Source of the DNA: Aureispira sp045105775
GTDB taxonomy: Bacteria; Bacteroidota; Bacteroidia; Chitinophagales; Saprospiraceae
Assembly: GCA_045105775.1 (NCBI GenBank)
Contig: JBGCDW010000306.1
Coordinates: 1-5,373 of the forward strand
DNA: 5,373 nt
Reading direction: 5' to 3'
The notes below the pieces were generated by a model. That model had not been told where the DNA came from, made no database searches, and saw only the letters and a program-made list of their open reading frames with translations. The position numbers and the translations under genes were made by a program. Every line of letters starts with the position of its first letter. Position 1 is the stretch's first letter. This document shows positions 5,366 to 5,373 of this stretch, piece by piece.

Positions 5366-5373
5366 GTAGTAGT

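Larger units (their letters stand above)
5068..5373. other. Intergenic region upstream of glnN, no convincing gene
   Basis: These 306 bp contain no open frame that looks like a protein. The part nearest glnN (5068-5260) is very A+T-rich and has three inverted repeats (5091-5109, 5122-5168, 5200-5229) and a weak promoter match pointing into glnN. The outer part (about 5285-5365) is visibly richer in G+C and folds into a three-way junction on paper. No tRNA, T-tract terminator or insertion-sequence end could be recognised. The region runs off the window, so the neighbouring gene on the right is unknown. Confidence 0.7.

Noticed and set aside
5268..5369. A 33-codon open frame on the + strand beginning ATGGAATATTTT and ending TAG.
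   Set aside because: It runs straight through the three-way-junction stems, has no ribosome-binding site and no recognisable motif. The paired structure explains the bases better than a peptide.

Overview
The window looks like chromosomal DNA from a low-to-moderate G+C member of the Bacteroidota. Three things point there: a 725-residue type III glutamine synthetase (GlnN), a small DUF4296-type lipoprotein (a family I know almost only from this phylum), and start codons that mostly lack a Shine-Dalgarno sequence and instead have A/T-rich leaders. I cannot name genus or species from sequence alone.

Left part (1-2058, + strand): a probable defence operon. It starts with the last 33 codons of an unidentified gene. 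After 19 bp comes a 451-residue SMC/ABC-like ATPase resembling PtuA. That gene overlaps by 4 bp (ATGA) a 194-residue zinc-finger HNH endonuclease resembling PtuB, of the type found in Septu and in Ec78-type retrons. The expected division of labour is that the ATPase forms a sensing and regulatory scaffold and the HNH subunit cuts nucleic acid on phage infection. The start of the operon lies outside the window, so a third component (a reverse transcriptase or another gene) cannot be excluded. The ATPase gene is strikingly A+T-rich between its Walker A and signature regions, about 20% G+C in two sampled 60-bp blocks. The glnN gene further right is near 40-50%.

Middle (2059-2880): a 71-bp gap, then a Fur-family metalloregulator on the + strand (2130-2516). 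It is rich in Cys and His and looks Zur- or PerR-like. It converges, with only 4 bp between stop codons, on the DUF4296 lipoprotein gene on the - strand.

Right part (2521-5373): a - strand unit of glnN followed after 9 bp by the DUF4296 gene, probably cotranscribed. GlnN makes glutamine from glutamate, ammonia and ATP. Its 306-bp upstream region holds no convincing gene but is unusually structured. There are three inverted repeats within about 140 bp of the start codon and a weak Bacteroidota-type promoter match. At the window edge lies a higher-G+C element that can fold into a compact three-way junction and is a candidate dispersed repeat or structured RNA.

The most interesting items are the PtuA/PtuB-like pair with its truncated upstream partner, the three-way-junction element at about 5294-5365, and the inverted-repeat cluster in front of glnN.
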